NCBI RefSeq assembly: GCF_902813185.1
Contig: NZ_LR778301.1
Location: 2,790,001 to 2,854,000, forward strand
Origin: Denitratisoma oestradiolicum
GTDB lineage: Bacteria; Pseudomonadota; Gammaproteobacteria; Burkholderiales; Rhodocyclaceae
DNA: 64,000 bases
Reading direction: 5' to 3'
The notes beneath the pieces were generated by a model, which was given only the letters and a program-made list of their open reading frames with translations, did no database searches and was not told the DNA's origin. Both the position numbers and the translations under genes were made by a program. Shown here one piece after another: positions 25,164-34,566 of this stretch (positions are counted from its first letter, which is position 1; the number at the start of each line of letters is the position of its first letter).

Positions 25164-26202
25164 TCTGATTACCGACAAGTCTCAGCCGGCTCACGTAGTG
25201 AGCTAGTAAGGGTTTGAAAATAGTGCAGACATTGAGACGGAGGTCTGCCATGAAAAATCGGGTGCAATTTCAACAAGGGCTGTCGATGGCCGAGTTTATG
25301 GAACTGTACGGAACGGAGGCGAAATGCGAGACGGCGCTGGTCGAACAGCGTTGGCCCTCGGGATTCGTCTGTCCGTGCTGCCGGGACACCCGGCACTCCC
25401 GTTTTGAGAGAGGTGGAAAAAGGCTGTGGCAATGCCATCGCTGCCGCCACCAAGTGAGCGTCACCGCCGGAACGATCTTCGAGAACACCAAGCTGCCCTT
25501 GACCAAATGGTTCCTGGCCATGTTCTTCATGACCCAGTCCAAGAACAACATCTCGGCGCTGTCGTTGAAGCGCCACCTCGGCGTCAGCTACGACACTGCT
25601 TGGCTGCTCAAGCACAAGCTGATGGCGGTGATGGGCGATGCCGAGGCCGGTCGGGCGCTGGATGTTCGTGTCGAGATCGACGACGCTTATCTTGGCGGTG
25701 CCCGTGCCGGCAAGGTGGGCCGGGGTTCCGAGAATAAGGTACCGTTCGTGGCGGCGGTGGAAACGACCGCCGATGGTCGGCCTCTTTTCGTCCGTTTCGA
25801 CCCCATGCCTTTCACTCACGAGCGGATCGACGCCTGGGCCAGCAAGACGCTGGCGCCGACCACCCACGCGTTGTCGGATGGCTTGCCGAGTTTCTCGGTA
25901 CTGGCGAATTCGGTCGAGACACACGAGGCCATCGTGGTCGGCTCCGGCAAGCAGGCGGCCCAGCATCCAAAGTTCCGCTGGGTGAATACCTTGATCTCGA
26001 ATTTCAAGACCGCTCTGTCGGGAACCTATCATGCCTTCCGCTTCGCCAAATACGCCAAGCGCTATTTCGCCGAATACGCCTACCGCTTCAACCGCCGATT
26101 CGATCTCCGAACCATCGTCGTGAGCCTCATCAGTGATTGCGCCAGGATGCTGCCGCACAATGAAAGCGCGATTAGGTTGGCTGAGACTCATCGGTAATCA
26201 GA
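25164..26202 (+). mobile_element. IS1595-family insertion sequence, copy 2 (1039 bp)
   Basis: Same ends as copy 1, flanked by the 8-bp target duplication AGGCGCGA (25156-25163 and 26203-26210). It sits in the spacer between the PQQ dehydrogenase promoter side and the first TonB receptor's 3' end, without breaking a visible gene. Confidence 0.95.
25250..26197 (+). CDS. IS1595-family transposase, copy 2
   Basis: Product identical to copy 1 over the main reading from ATG 25250; only the optional upstream extension differs (MKIVQ against MKMGQ), since ATAGTG replaces ATGGGG. Zinc ribbon and DDE domain are intact. Confidence 0.93.
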   Translation: MKNRVQFQQGLSMAEFMELYGTEAKCETALVEQRWPSGFVCPCCRDTRHSRFERGGKRLWQCHRCRHQVSVTAGTIFENTKLPLTKWFLAMFFMTQSKNNISALSLKRHLGVSYDTAWLLKHKLMAVMGDAEAGRALDVRVEIDDAYLGGARAGKVGRGSENKVPFVAAVETTADGRPLFVRFDPMPFTHERIDAWASKTLAPTTHALSDGLPSFSVLANSVETHEAIVVGSGKQAAQHPKFRWVNTLISNFKTALSGTYHAFRFAKYAKRYFAEYAYRFNRRFDLRTIVVSLISDCARMLPHNESAIRLAETHR

Positions 26203-26246
26203 AGGCGCGAAGCCGAGGGCCTGCTCCGCGCGAACTCAAAAAAAAA

Positions 26247-28554
26247 GCCTGTTACCACTTGTAGCTGAGGGAAACGCCAAAGGTACGCGGGGGAGTCCAG
26301 GCGGCATTCCGGAAGAAGGCGAAGTCGATGAGATTGACCATCTTCTTCGAGTCGGCGAGGTTGCGCACCCAGAATGAGGCGTCTGTCTGACCCGGCCCGC
26401 CGAGAGGAATTTTCGTCAACATCAACCGGGCATTGATCAGCCCCAGAGCCGGCACCTTGTCGAACTCTGCCAGCAGGCCGTTACCCGCGTTAGCCACGGT
26501 GGCGGATTTGTTGCTCGCAAAGATGTAGTAGGCCGCGTTGTAAGTGTAATCGACGAGCCCCCGCAGGGTTCCCCAGGGAGTCTGCGCTAGGCGCCCATCC
26601 AGATTCAGATTCAGGGTGTGCCTGGGGGCATAAGGCATGACCCGGTTGCCCGCAGTATTGATCAGGGTCGTCGTGCTGACCCCAGCCAACGCCGCCGTGG
26701 CAGCATTGCGCGGGAAGTCCATGTATTCGTCGATCTTGGCGTGCAGATAGCCGTAGCTGCCCTGCAGCTTCCAGCCATCGGCGAGTATGAACGCCCCTTC
26801 CAATTCCAGCCCTTCCTGGGTGGCTTTGCCCGCATTGACTATCACGGAGGCCGTGGTCCCGGCCAGCGTCCTGGTGAACTGCATGTCGGTGATCTTGTTC
26901 TGGAACAAAGATGCGTTCAACTGGGCGCGACCATCGGCGAAGGTGGTCTTGACGCCCACCTCGAAGGTGGCGGACTTCTCCGGACCGAAAGGTGTCATGA
27001 CGCCCACCGCACTCGGCACTTCGCCGGAGAATCCGCCGCTCTTGAAGCCCTTGGCGAAACGGGCATAGAAATTCAGGCCCTCATTGACCTTGTAGGCGGC
27101 AGCCAACGATGGGGTCGTACCACTGAAGGTGGCATCAGCATGAACCCAGGGCTGAACTCCTGTGACGCCAGGCGCCACCGGCAGAATCGAGGACAAGAAA
27201 GGCCCCAGATAACCCGCGGTGGCCCACTGATTGACATCGATGGTCTTGTCTTCACTGGTGCGCCGCAGGCCCGCAGTCAGGGTCAGGGCGTCGTTGGCCT
27301 TGTAGTCGATCTGGCCGTATAAGGCCTTGGCATTCGCCGTGGGGCGGTAACCCACGAACTTTTCGCCGGCCGGTGGCGGGGTGATGTCGATATGTTGGCC
27401 GCTAATGGTCGTGCCATCCTCCCTGAACTGGTAGAGGCCCGCCACATAGTTAAAGCGATCGGTCTTGCCGATCCACTGGAATTCTTGGGAGTAGGAACGG
27501 ACCTCGGTATCCCTGTGAGACAGGGCCAGATTGGCCGGTGTGCCGTCCAGGTCGCTGCTATCGGCAAACGTCATCTTGCGGGCAGAGCCGATGTACTTGA
27601 GGGTGTTATTGGCGTTCAGGTCATAAGTCACCGTGAGGGCGTGGCCATCCACCTTGAGCCGCTGGTAGAGGTCGGCGCCCGGATCGGTGCTGACCGAACT
27701 TGGCCGCTCACTGCCGGGCACATAACCGGCCATGGTCGCGGCGTAGCCAATGATGCGGTTGCCCATGGCGGCAAAGGACGGCACAGGAATATTGGAGAAA
27801 TACTGGCCGTACGCGGATAGCGTGTTTATCCCTGGTAGCCCGGGGCTACCGCTGCCGCTGAGGGAAAACAGGGTCGTTGGATATAGACCTTCGTCGACCT
27901 TGGTGTGATCAAACGTGTAATCTACCTTCAGATCGCGGCTGACATCGAAGTTGGCCGCCAGACGCCAGGCCTGGCGATCGGTGCCGCCTTGCGCAGGGCC
28001 CGTGAGATTCTTCATCCAGCCATCCGCCTGCTCGTTGCGAAAGCCCAGACTGATACTGGCAATACCCATCTTGGGCAAATCGAGGAAGACCCTTTCCACA
28101 TGGCGATTGAAGTTGCCGACATCGACAGAAACGGAGCCACTCCACTCTCCGGAAGGCCTGCGCGTGACGAAGCTAACGGCGCCAGCCATGGTGTTGCGGC
28201 CGAACAGCGTCCCCTGCGGCCCCCGCAGGACTTCAACCCGCTCCAGGTCCAACAATTCGAACAGGCTGCCCGCTGCCTTGGTGATATAGACCCCGTCCAC
28301 ATACATACCGACCGCCGGATCCATGTAGATGGCTACCTGGGTGGTGATGCTGCCGCGGATGGAGACCTGGGAAATCAGGCTGTTGCTAGGAGATTTGCTG
28401 ATCTTGAGATTGGGTGCCAGGCCGCTCAGGTCCGCCCCCCCCTCGATGCCCCGGTTCTCCAACTGGGCACCGGAAATCGCAGTAATCGAAATGGGCACAT
28501 CCTGCAACCGCTCCTGCCGCTTCTGCGCAGTGACGACGACCTCCTCTAGTACCG
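26247..28554. repeat. 2308-bp direct repeat, unit 1 (TonB receptor A)
   Basis: Matches 34567-36874 at an offset of 8320 bases, in the same orientation. I found only three substitutions, all near the receptor 5' end (one near 28339, two near 28431). Both units cover most of the receptor-coding region, so they are recent duplicates or are kept alike by gene conversion. Confidence 0.9.
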
Positions 28555-28717
28555 CGCTGCCAGCACCTGATGAGGGATTAGAAGAATGAGGTGCGTTGAC
28601 CGCCGGGCTGACTTCGGCCGCCCGCGCAGACTCGGCACCAAAAAAGATAGGAAGTGAAAACAAAGTGCTTAGCACCACGCTGATAGTGGTCCTTTCGAAT
28701 TTCCTGTTTTGCGTCAT
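26252..28717 (-). CDS. TonB-dependent outer-membrane receptor A (no STN domain)
   Basis: An outer-membrane beta-barrel transporter of 821 residues powered by TonB. The start at ATG 28717 follows GGGAG and gives a signal peptide (TTISVVLSTLFSLPIFFGAESARA). A TonB box region (VLEEVVVTAQKRQERLQDVP), the plug domain with RGPQGTLFGRNTMAGAV, and a barrel ending in aromatic SLSYKW follow. The VVTAQKR box is usual for receptors of non-iron substrates in catabolic regions. The frame is open further upstream, but that part is antisense to an IS200-type fragment. Almost identical to receptor B from the TonB box to the stop but without its signalling domain, so it should transport without FecR signalling. 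Confidence 0.92.
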   Translation of the reverse strand: MTQNRKFERTTISVVLSTLFSLPIFFGAESARAAEVSPAVNAPHSSNPSSGAGSAVLEEVVVTAQKRQERLQDVPISITAISGAQLENRGIEGGADLSGLAPNLKISKSPSNSLISQVSIRGSITTQVAIYMDPAVGMYVDGVYITKAAGSLFELLDLERVEVLRGPQGTLFGRNTMAGAVSFVTRRPSGEWSGSVSVDVGNFNRHVERVFLDLPKMGIASISLGFRNEQADGWMKNLTGPAQGGTDRQAWRLAANFDVSRDLKVDYTFDHTKVDEGLYPTTLFSLSGSGSPGLPGINTLSAYGQYFSNIPVPSFAAMGNRIIGYAATMAGYVPGSERPSSVSTDPGADLYQRLKVDGHALTVTYDLNANNTLKYIGSARKMTFADSSDLDGTPANLALSHRDTEVRSYSQEFQWIGKTDRFNYVAGLYQFREDGTTISGQHIDITPPPAGEKFVGYRPTANAKALYGQIDYKANDALTLTAGLRRTSEDKTIDVNQWATAGYLGPFLSSILPVAPGVTGVQPWVHADATFSGTTPSLAAAYKVNEGLNFYARFAKGFKSGGFSGEVPSAVGVMTPFGPEKSATFEVGVKTTFADGRAQLNASLFQNKITDMQFTRTLAGTTASVIVNAGKATQEGLELEGAFILADGWKLQGSYGYLHAKIDEYMDFPRNAATAALAGVSTTTLINTAGNRVMPYAPRHTLNLNLDGRLAQTPWGTLRGLVDYTYNAAYYIFASNKSATVANAGNGLLAEFDKVPALGLINARLMLTKIPLGGPGQTDASFWVRNLADSKKMVNLIDFAFFRNAAWTPPRTFGVSLSYKW

Positions 28718-28841
28718 TTCTAGATCTCCCATTTGTATTTCCCCATGAAATGTTCTGCCTTGTATACCTAAAGACGAATGAACAAAAAATGTTGGGAATG
28801 CTTGGCAATCCCCCCTGAAATTAAGGCCCCGGAGGAAGACG

Positions 28842-29186
28842 TTGTACGCGAAGTTGCGTGCCCACCTTGGGAAGACGTTTCGGCAGTTGGCGCAGCGCAA
28901 GGAGTGCCAGATTTTGGAGGGGCACCTGATGGCAGACCATGTGCACATGCTGATTGCGATACCGCCGAAGTATGCGATGTCGCAGGTGGTGGGATACATA
29001 AAAGGAAAGAGTGCGATCCACATAACTCGAGTGTATGGGGAGCGTAAGCGCAACTTTGTTGGTCAGCACTTTTGGGCGAGAGGGTATTTTGTATCGACGG
29101 TTGGGCGAGATGAAGAGGTGATTCGGAGGTATATCCGAGACCAAGAGAAGGAGGACGAGCGGTTGAACCAGCTCAATCTCGTATGA
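28842..29186 (+). pseudogene. IS200-type TnpA fragment, 5'-truncated
   Basis: The reading from a TTG (LYAKLRAHLGKTFRQLA) to NQLNLV keeps the HUH motif DHVHML, the conserved IPPKYAMSQVVGYIKGKSA and the catalytic Tyr in RRYIRDQEKED, but lacks the first 25 to 30 residues of the family. The right-end hairpin (CCTCGG...CCGGGGG) lies at about 29276-29296. The left part was lost at a junction near 28830 beside the receptor A promoter. It differs from the remnant at 22271, so two related elements once inserted here. Confidence 0.8.
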
Positions 29187-29260
29187 TCGATGGGGCGCCA
29201 GTCGATGGCGCCAAGAACCCGGGGCCGCGTTAGCGGCCTCGCATAGCCGCTTTGAGCGGC

Positions 29261-30559
29261 TCACATAATGAAGGCCCTCGGCTTTGCCGGGGGATTGTTA
29301 CTTAATGCACGCACAGGGAACTTCACAAACGGCATCACCAGGCCGCCCAGAAAGCAAATTGCGGCTGCTGGATAAAATGCCAGTGCGTAGCTGCCAAAAT
29401 GATCGAAAACCATACCGCCCAGAATGGGCACTGTAGACGCAACCAGCGTAAGGAACACAAATACCACTCCCATTAACGAAGCATAGGAGGTCTGGCCATA
29501 GTAGTTGGCAAGCAGCGTGATCATACAAACATAGGCGGCTGCATTTCCTGCGCCCAACAGGATTGCAGTGGCGTACAGCTCGATATTGGTTGTTGCCTTG
29601 ACTCCAATCGCCATACCAATTGCCATGCAGACCATGGATGCACCCCATATGAACCTCGGTTCTATGCGATCGCCCAGGGTCCCGGTTACTACCTTGCCAA
29701 GAAGACCGGAAATAGGCAGGATGCTCATGAACATTGCCGCCGTCCCAGCGGAATGTCCAAGGTCTTTGAAGTGTACGATGCTATGCGAGAGTATTAATGT
29801 GTATCCACCCATGAAGCAAAGAGTACCCAGAATCATCAACCACAAAGTTTGATGTCGAACTGCCTCTCCGACACTCCAATTATCTGTGGTCTTGTACACG
29901 CCCGAAGCTGACTGCAAACTAGCCGTTGCATCGGACGGAGAGTCCTTCACAACACCATCCTGAACCTGACCAATATCAGAGGGATTGTTCCTAACGAACA
30001 GTATCGCGCAGCAGAAAGAAACAGCGCTGAGGGCAGCCACTAGAAACCATCCTGCCCGCCAGTTGCCATCGAAGGCCACGATAATCTTGTCAAGAATTGG
30101 TGCTGAGACAGACCCACCTATCACTGCTCCAGTCGACAAAATTGCGCTCACCATGGCAAGCTTCTTCCGGAACCAAAAGGCGATCACGGTCTGAGCAGGG
30201 AGTGCGGTACCCAGTGTGACGCCGACACCCATTACCAATCCATACGCGATCACTACGCCGACCATGGTACTGACCAGCGTAGCCATAGCTAATGCCGCGA
30301 GCGTTACCATCAGGGCACCCGCAGAGAGGGTCGCTCGGCCCCCCCACCTATTTACGCAGAACCCCCCGAGCGGTGCGCTCAGGCCAATACAAAGCGAGAA
30401 CACCCCAAAAGCGAGACCGAGCGACTTTCTATCCAGTTGCATCTCGGAAGCCATATAGGCATTCATGATGTTGCCACCGAAGTATGCAAATCCAGTAATA
30501 AGCAACAATAGAATCCATAACACAGCAAGTAACTTCCACCCATAGAACTGTTGTTTCAT
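29261..30559 (-). CDS. MFS transporter, monocarboxylate/oxalate-formate-like
   Basis: A 12-helix inner-membrane carrier of 432 residues. It opens MKQQFYGWKLLAVLWILLLL, has the loop motif GGFCVNRWGGRATLSAGAL between helices 2 and 3 (a version of the MFS GxxxDRxGRR motif), and FWFRKKLAMVSAI typical of the OFA/monocarboxylate-porter group. GGAGG precedes the ATG. It lies 283 bases after the FMN dehydrogenase on the same strand, so it probably imports a carboxylate for that enzyme. The last residues (SNNPPAKPRAFIM) are read from the IS200-type right end, so the native C-terminus has been replaced. Confidence 0.85.
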   Translation of the reverse strand: MKQQFYGWKLLAVLWILLLLITGFAYFGGNIMNAYMASEMQLDRKSLGLAFGVFSLCIGLSAPLGGFCVNRWGGRATLSAGALMVTLAALAMATLVSTMVGVVIAYGLVMGVGVTLGTALPAQTVIAFWFRKKLAMVSAILSTGAVIGGSVSAPILDKIIVAFDGNWRAGWFLVAALSAVSFCCAILFVRNNPSDIGQVQDGVVKDSPSDATASLQSASGVYKTTDNWSVGEAVRHQTLWLMILGTLCFMGGYTLILSHSIVHFKDLGHSAGTAAMFMSILPISGLLGKVVTGTLGDRIEPRFIWGASMVCMAIGMAIGVKATTNIELYATAILLGAGNAAAYVCMITLLANYYGQTSYASLMGVVFVFLTLVASTVPILGGMVFDHFGSYALAFYPAAAICFLGGLVMPFVKFPVRALSNNPPAKPRAFIM

Positions 30560-30842
30560 CTGCCACCTCCGAAAATCGGTTCGGCCGGGAGCGATGGAGA
30601 AGGGGTGACTATTCCAATACTGTCTTCGGTGCGATGAGCCCTTCCGCCACTGGCTCGCGCAATGTGCAATGTGTTTGCGAAAATTTCTCTACAGGGGGAA
30701 GCCTTCGACTTGACAAATCTACAACCTGCCACCGGAATCCGGGTCGCGCTCAAGCAACCCAAAGACGCGCATAACCACTGTGCCCCATCGGTGCGAAGCA
30801 ACCTGTTGCCGCACCAGGATGCGATTGATGTAAGAGAAAATT

Positions 30843-32024
30843 TCATCGCGAGTCGGCAACGAACTGGAGCACCCGATCCATAAATAGGTGGGGGCCGAGA
30901 TCCTCGATGCTCGCACACCCTAGTTGCCCCATCTGCTGATCAATCTCGTTGCGCAGGATATCGATCGCACGTGCTGCGCCGCGCTGCTTTCCCGCGATCG
31001 CGCCGTATAAAGCCGCGCGTCCCACAAACACGAAGCTTGCTCCCAGGCTAATCGCACAGACAATATCTGAACCCCGACGGATACCGCTGTCCAGCATCAC
31101 CGGAATGCCCGGTGAAACGGATGCCCGAACAAGCGGGAGCATCTCAAGGGGAGACGGGGCAAGGTCGAGCTGGCGTCCGCCGTGATTCGAGACGACGATA
31201 CCGTCTGCACCCATCTCGACCGAGCGCATCGCGTCGCCTGGGTGAAGTATACCCTTCACCAGCAGATTGCCGGGCCAGTGTCGGCGCACCAGTTCGAGGT
31301 CCTTCCAAGTCTGACTGCGGTACGCAAATTCTTTGGAGAACCTTTGCAGTATTTCCAGCATCGACGTTCGCGCAGTCTCCTCGGGTAGCAACCAGTTCTT
31401 TAACTTGGGCATACCCCCGCTCCTGAAGTACTCGTAGATCCATCCCGGGTGACGCAGCGCTTCTAGCAGATAAGGCAGCGTAGGACGCTTACCCATTTCG
31501 AATCCACTCCTCAGCAGCCTCTCCCTTTTCGCCACGACCGGTGTGTCGACCGCATACATCAAAGTCTGCACACCAAGATCCGCCACCCTCTTTAGATTCG
31601 TCAAAGTAATGCTCGGATCCTTGGCTGCGTATAACTGGAAGAAGGTGCAATCACCTCCGGCGGTGACGCCCTCTTCGATGGATGCGGAGCTCATATTCGA
31701 CATCACATACGGAATCCCAGCCCCGCGTGCGGCAGATGCGAGGAAGATGTCCGCGCCGGGGCGGAACAGCCCGCAAAGTCCCATCGGTGCGATACCGAAT
31801 GGTGCAGAGAATTGACGGCCGAATAGGGTGGTCGTCTGGGTATGGTGCGAAGTATCCACCAGATACCTTGGAACAAGTCTGCACCGGCGAAACACCTGCT
31901 GGTTATTCGCCAGTCCGATCTCGTCCTCGACCCCCCCTTCGACAAAGTCGAAGATCCCGCGAGGAACCCAACGCGCGGCAAGCTGCCTAAGATCCTCAAT
32001 ATTGACTGCTTCATTCACATTCAC
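30843..32024 (-). CDS. FMN-dependent 2-hydroxy acid dehydrogenase
   Basis: A flavoenzyme of 393 residues oxidising an L-2-hydroxy acid to the 2-oxo acid (lactate, mandelate or glycolate oxidase family). It shows the N-terminal RGIFDFVEGGVEDE, FMN-binding APMGLCGL, catalytic His in SNHGGRQLD, and the phosphate-binding DSGIRRGSD and GRAALYG. The length matches membrane-bound mandelate/lactate dehydrogenases, but the long inserted loop is not obviously hydrophobic. The start is GTG 32024. The upstream TPP enzyme and downstream carrier make a small pathway: uptake, oxidation to a 2-oxo acid, then decarboxylation or ligation. The exact substrate is unknown. Confidence 0.9.
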   Translation of the reverse strand: MNVNEAVNIEDLRQLAARWVPRGIFDFVEGGVEDEIGLANNQQVFRRCRLVPRYLVDTSHHTQTTTLFGRQFSAPFGIAPMGLCGLFRPGADIFLASAARGAGIPYVMSNMSSASIEEGVTAGGDCTFFQLYAAKDPSITLTNLKRVADLGVQTLMYAVDTPVVAKRERLLRSGFEMGKRPTLPYLLEALRHPGWIYEYFRSGGMPKLKNWLLPEETARTSMLEILQRFSKEFAYRSQTWKDLELVRRHWPGNLLVKGILHPGDAMRSVEMGADGIVVSNHGGRQLDLAPSPLEMLPLVRASVSPGIPVMLDSGIRRGSDIVCAISLGASFVFVGRAALYGAIAGKQRGAARAIDILRNEIDQQMGQLGCASIEDLGPHLFMDRVLQFVADSR

Positions 32025-32422
32025 AAGATATTCTCGCGAGATTAAATTCGAAGGGAAACTGTGATTAACGGGTTAAGTGGGCGAGATGAGATGGCACTCG
32101 AACTACTCGACCTCCAAATCGAATTGACAAATAATGACTTATACATACATTACCCAAACAAACGTTATCAGATTGCCATCCTTCCTAAGCCGGCCAAGCC
32201 GGAACCAAATAAGGGAGGCTTCGATGGAGAGTCATGGCGCCTGGCCGGAAAATCGACACAGGCCCGCCCCTCCCTTCCTCCCCCTCGCGGGGGAGGTGAC
32301 TGTATTGGCTCGCTTCGCTCGAAACTCTTCTCACGATTTGTCATGACTTGAACGATTAGTGACTAAAGAAGGACATGACCCAAGTGACATTATCCGAGCG
32401 ATGAATCGACACAAATCTTTCT
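32025..32422. other. Intergenic stretch with one strong hairpin
   Basis: 398 bases between two minus-strand genes. The only structure I see is CCTCCCCC-TCGC-GGGGGAGG at 32277-32296. Neither side has a T-run, so it may be an mRNA-processing or REP-like element rather than a classic terminator. The open frame at 32061-32351 has no protein-like features. Confidence 0.5.
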
Positions 32423-34087
32423 TTATCCTTTCGGTACCGGAAGTACGTAATGCACCCCGGGTGCCCGGGACATCTTGACCTCTTGACAGGTAATAAATTC
32501 AAGTAGCGCCGGCATTCCCTTGCGCGTCTGCTCTATGCCGCGCTTGATCGCGGCCACAATCTCGCCGGGCTCTGTAATGCGCTCGCCATAGCCCCCTAAA
32601 GCGCGCGCCAGGTCAGCATAGTTGCCGGAGATGTCGGTGGAGCGGTACTTCTTCGTCGATACTCCCATCTGAGCAAGTTCCATCGCCATCGAAAAGTTAT
32701 TGAACAGAATCGAGAGGATGGGCAGCTTTTCCCTCACTGCGGTTTCGAAGTCCATACCGGTAAAGCCAATAGATGCGTCCCCCCAGACGTTGATGCAAAG
32801 TTTCTCGGGTTGCGCGAGTTTGGCACCGAGTGCGAGGCCAAGTCCGTAACCAAGCTGGGTGGTCTTCCCCCATCCGATGTAGCTGAGCGGCTCGGTGGAG
32901 ACCCAGAATGGCGACAGCACGTCGCGTGGTGTGCCCGCATCGTGAGTGATTACCGTATTCTTGGGATCAACGATGTGCTGCAGCTCGGCAATCACCCGGT
33001 ACGGGTTGATCGGGTTTTCGTTCGAGGTCAGCTTGGGCATCCACTCAGCCAGCCAGCGCTGGCGCACTGAGGCGATCTCTTCTTGTATCGGCGACCACGA
33101 GCGTTGCTGTGGCACACGTTTCTGCACCGCCGCGATCAACGCCTCCAGAGTCAGCATGGCGTCGCCGACCAGCGCAAGGTTAACGCGTTGGTCCTTGTCG
33201 ATATGCTTTGGATCCAGGGTCGAATGGATGATCGTCTTGCCCTTGGGCATCGCTGTGGCGAAGGCACTTTCGGTGAAACTGCAACCGATGCCGAAAATCA
33301 GGTCGCTAGCGTCTAGAAAATGCGGTACAGTACCCGGCACCGCAAAGCCACCAGAACCCAGTGCCAGCGGATGGTCCTCGGGGAAACTGCTCTTACCCGA
33401 CAGGCTGGTCATCACCGGCACACCAAGATGCTCCGCCAGACGCTTCAGTTGCGACCACGCGCGTGAATAATGCACGCCCTGTCCGACATACAGCACTGGG
33501 CGGCGCGCATCCACCAGCAAATTGGCTGCCTTCTCGACATCCACCGGGTCCGGTCCCCAGCGTGTAGTGACCACCGGCTGATAGTCCAACGGCTCGTGCA
33601 CCTCCTCGCCCCACATGTCGATAGGCACTTCAACCACTACAGGCCCGCCTCTGCCATTACGTAACTGTGAGAACGCACGACGCATTATGTTTGGCAGCTC
33701 GGCGCCGGAACCGACTGACTCGACCGACTTTGCGACAGTGCGCAAGCTTGCTACTGCACTAAAGTTTGGTTCAACATTCAAATTTTTGCGGTCATAGCCC
33801 ATCGGAATCACTAGCAGCGGCACCGATTCACCATAAGCCTGAGCCACCGCGCCGAAGCCATTCTCGATCCCAGGTCCGTGCTGCGTGGCGTAGACACCTA
33901 TGGTTTGACCACTGGTTACCCTAGATACCGCGTCTGCCATGTGACCGGCAATACGTTCTGCGCGCGTAATCACCGTGCGGATGTCGATATCGGCAGCAAA
34001 CTCCGTAATAAAATTTAAAGGGTATGCGCAGATTGAGGAGATACCTTCTCGACGCAAAATTTCAGCTATAGCCGCTCCAACTTTCAT
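32423..34087 (-). CDS. TPP-dependent enzyme, acetolactate synthase/benzoylformate decarboxylase-like
   Basis: A cytoplasmic 2-oxo-acid decarboxylase or carboligase of 554 residues. The N-terminal Pyr domain has the TPP-activating Glu in TRAERIAGHMADA. A central Rossmann domain follows (VLYVGQGVHYSRAW). The PP domain has the TPP/Mg motif GDASIGFTGMDFETAV ending in LFNN. The chain resembles large-subunit acetolactate synthases, but no small subunit is nearby. AGGAG lies eight bases before ATG 34087. It is upstream of the 2-hydroxy acid dehydrogenase on the same strand, so a 2-oxo acid from that enzyme is a reasonable substrate (mandelate-type logic). That is inference. Confidence 0.85.
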   Translation of the reverse strand: MKVGAAIAEILRREGISSICAYPLNFITEFAADIDIRTVITRAERIAGHMADAVSRVTSGQTIGVYATQHGPGIENGFGAVAQAYGESVPLLVIPMGYDRKNLNVEPNFSAVASLRTVAKSVESVGSGAELPNIMRRAFSQLRNGRGGPVVVEVPIDMWGEEVHEPLDYQPVVTTRWGPDPVDVEKAANLLVDARRPVLYVGQGVHYSRAWSQLKRLAEHLGVPVMTSLSGKSSFPEDHPLALGSGGFAVPGTVPHFLDASDLIFGIGCSFTESAFATAMPKGKTIIHSTLDPKHIDKDQRVNLALVGDAMLTLEALIAAVQKRVPQQRSWSPIQEEIASVRQRWLAEWMPKLTSNENPINPYRVIAELQHIVDPKNTVITHDAGTPRDVLSPFWVSTEPLSYIGWGKTTQLGYGLGLALGAKLAQPEKLCINVWGDASIGFTGMDFETAVREKLPILSILFNNFSMAMELAQMGVSTKKYRSTDISGNYADLARALGGYGERITEPGEIVAAIKRGIEQTRKGMPALLEFITCQEVKMSRAPGVHYVLPVPKG

Positions 34088-34099
34088 AATCTTTGTCTC

Positions 34100-34183
34100 C
34101 TAGATGCCGCTGCCACTGAGGAAATACAAAGTGTTTAGCGCCATGCTGATCGTGGTCTTATTAAATTCCCTGTTTTTCATCAT
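34100..34183 (-). pseudogene. Leftover signal-peptide ORF of a TonB receptor (27 aa)
   Basis: Reading from ATG 34183 gives [21 protein letters not shown] and five more residues, then TAG. The first part matches the receptor A start (TQNRKFERTTISVVLSTLF). The upstream bases to about 34256 also match the receptor A leader (both contain CCTAAAGACGAATGAACAAA on the plus strand). The rest of the receptor is missing. The stop lies beside the AGGAG that serves the TPP enzyme, so this fragment forms its leader. Confidence 0.75.
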
Positions 34184-34251
34184 TTTTGGTTTTCCCCTTT
34201 GTGGATCTCTATGAAATTTTCTGCCTTGCACTCCTAAAGACGAATGAACAA

Positions 34252-34476
34252 AGAATTTTGGTAACCATCAAACCCAAAAAGCGTCTGCAAAGGAAGAAGC
34301 CGGAACCGCTCGTGGTACCTGTGACCATCAACGCTGTTTGGTCGATGGATTTCATGCACGATCAGTTGGCAGATGGCCGGAACTTCCGGTTGTTCAATGT
34401 CATTGACGACTTCAACCGGGAAGCCCTGGGCATGGAAATCGACTTCTCCCTGCCGTCGGCCCGGATCATCCGGTAA
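34252..34476 (+). pseudogene. IS3-family OrfB transposase fragment
   Basis: The reading contains [20 protein letters not shown] then [20 protein letters not shown], the start of the DDE integrase core of IS3-family (IS407/IS51-like) OrfB with the first two catalytic-region aspartates. Both the N-terminal and C-terminal parts are absent, and the reading ends by chance at a TAA. Inactive relic. Confidence 0.8.
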
Positions 34477-34566
34477 TGCCAGGATTTTTCGATAAACTGG
34501 CCATGTTCGGCGGGATGGGCAACTTCACGTGTTAGCGTTTTGTCAGCAGTTGGGATGTGACAAAAG

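Noticed and set aside
26618..27322. Plus-strand frames repeated at 34938-35642 and similar pairs
   Set aside because: Antisense shadows of the duplicated receptor barrel; their repetition reflects the DNA duplication only.
32277..32296. Strong hairpin as a terminator of the TPP-enzyme gene
   Set aside because: No T-run follows on either strand, so it is kept only as a structural element.
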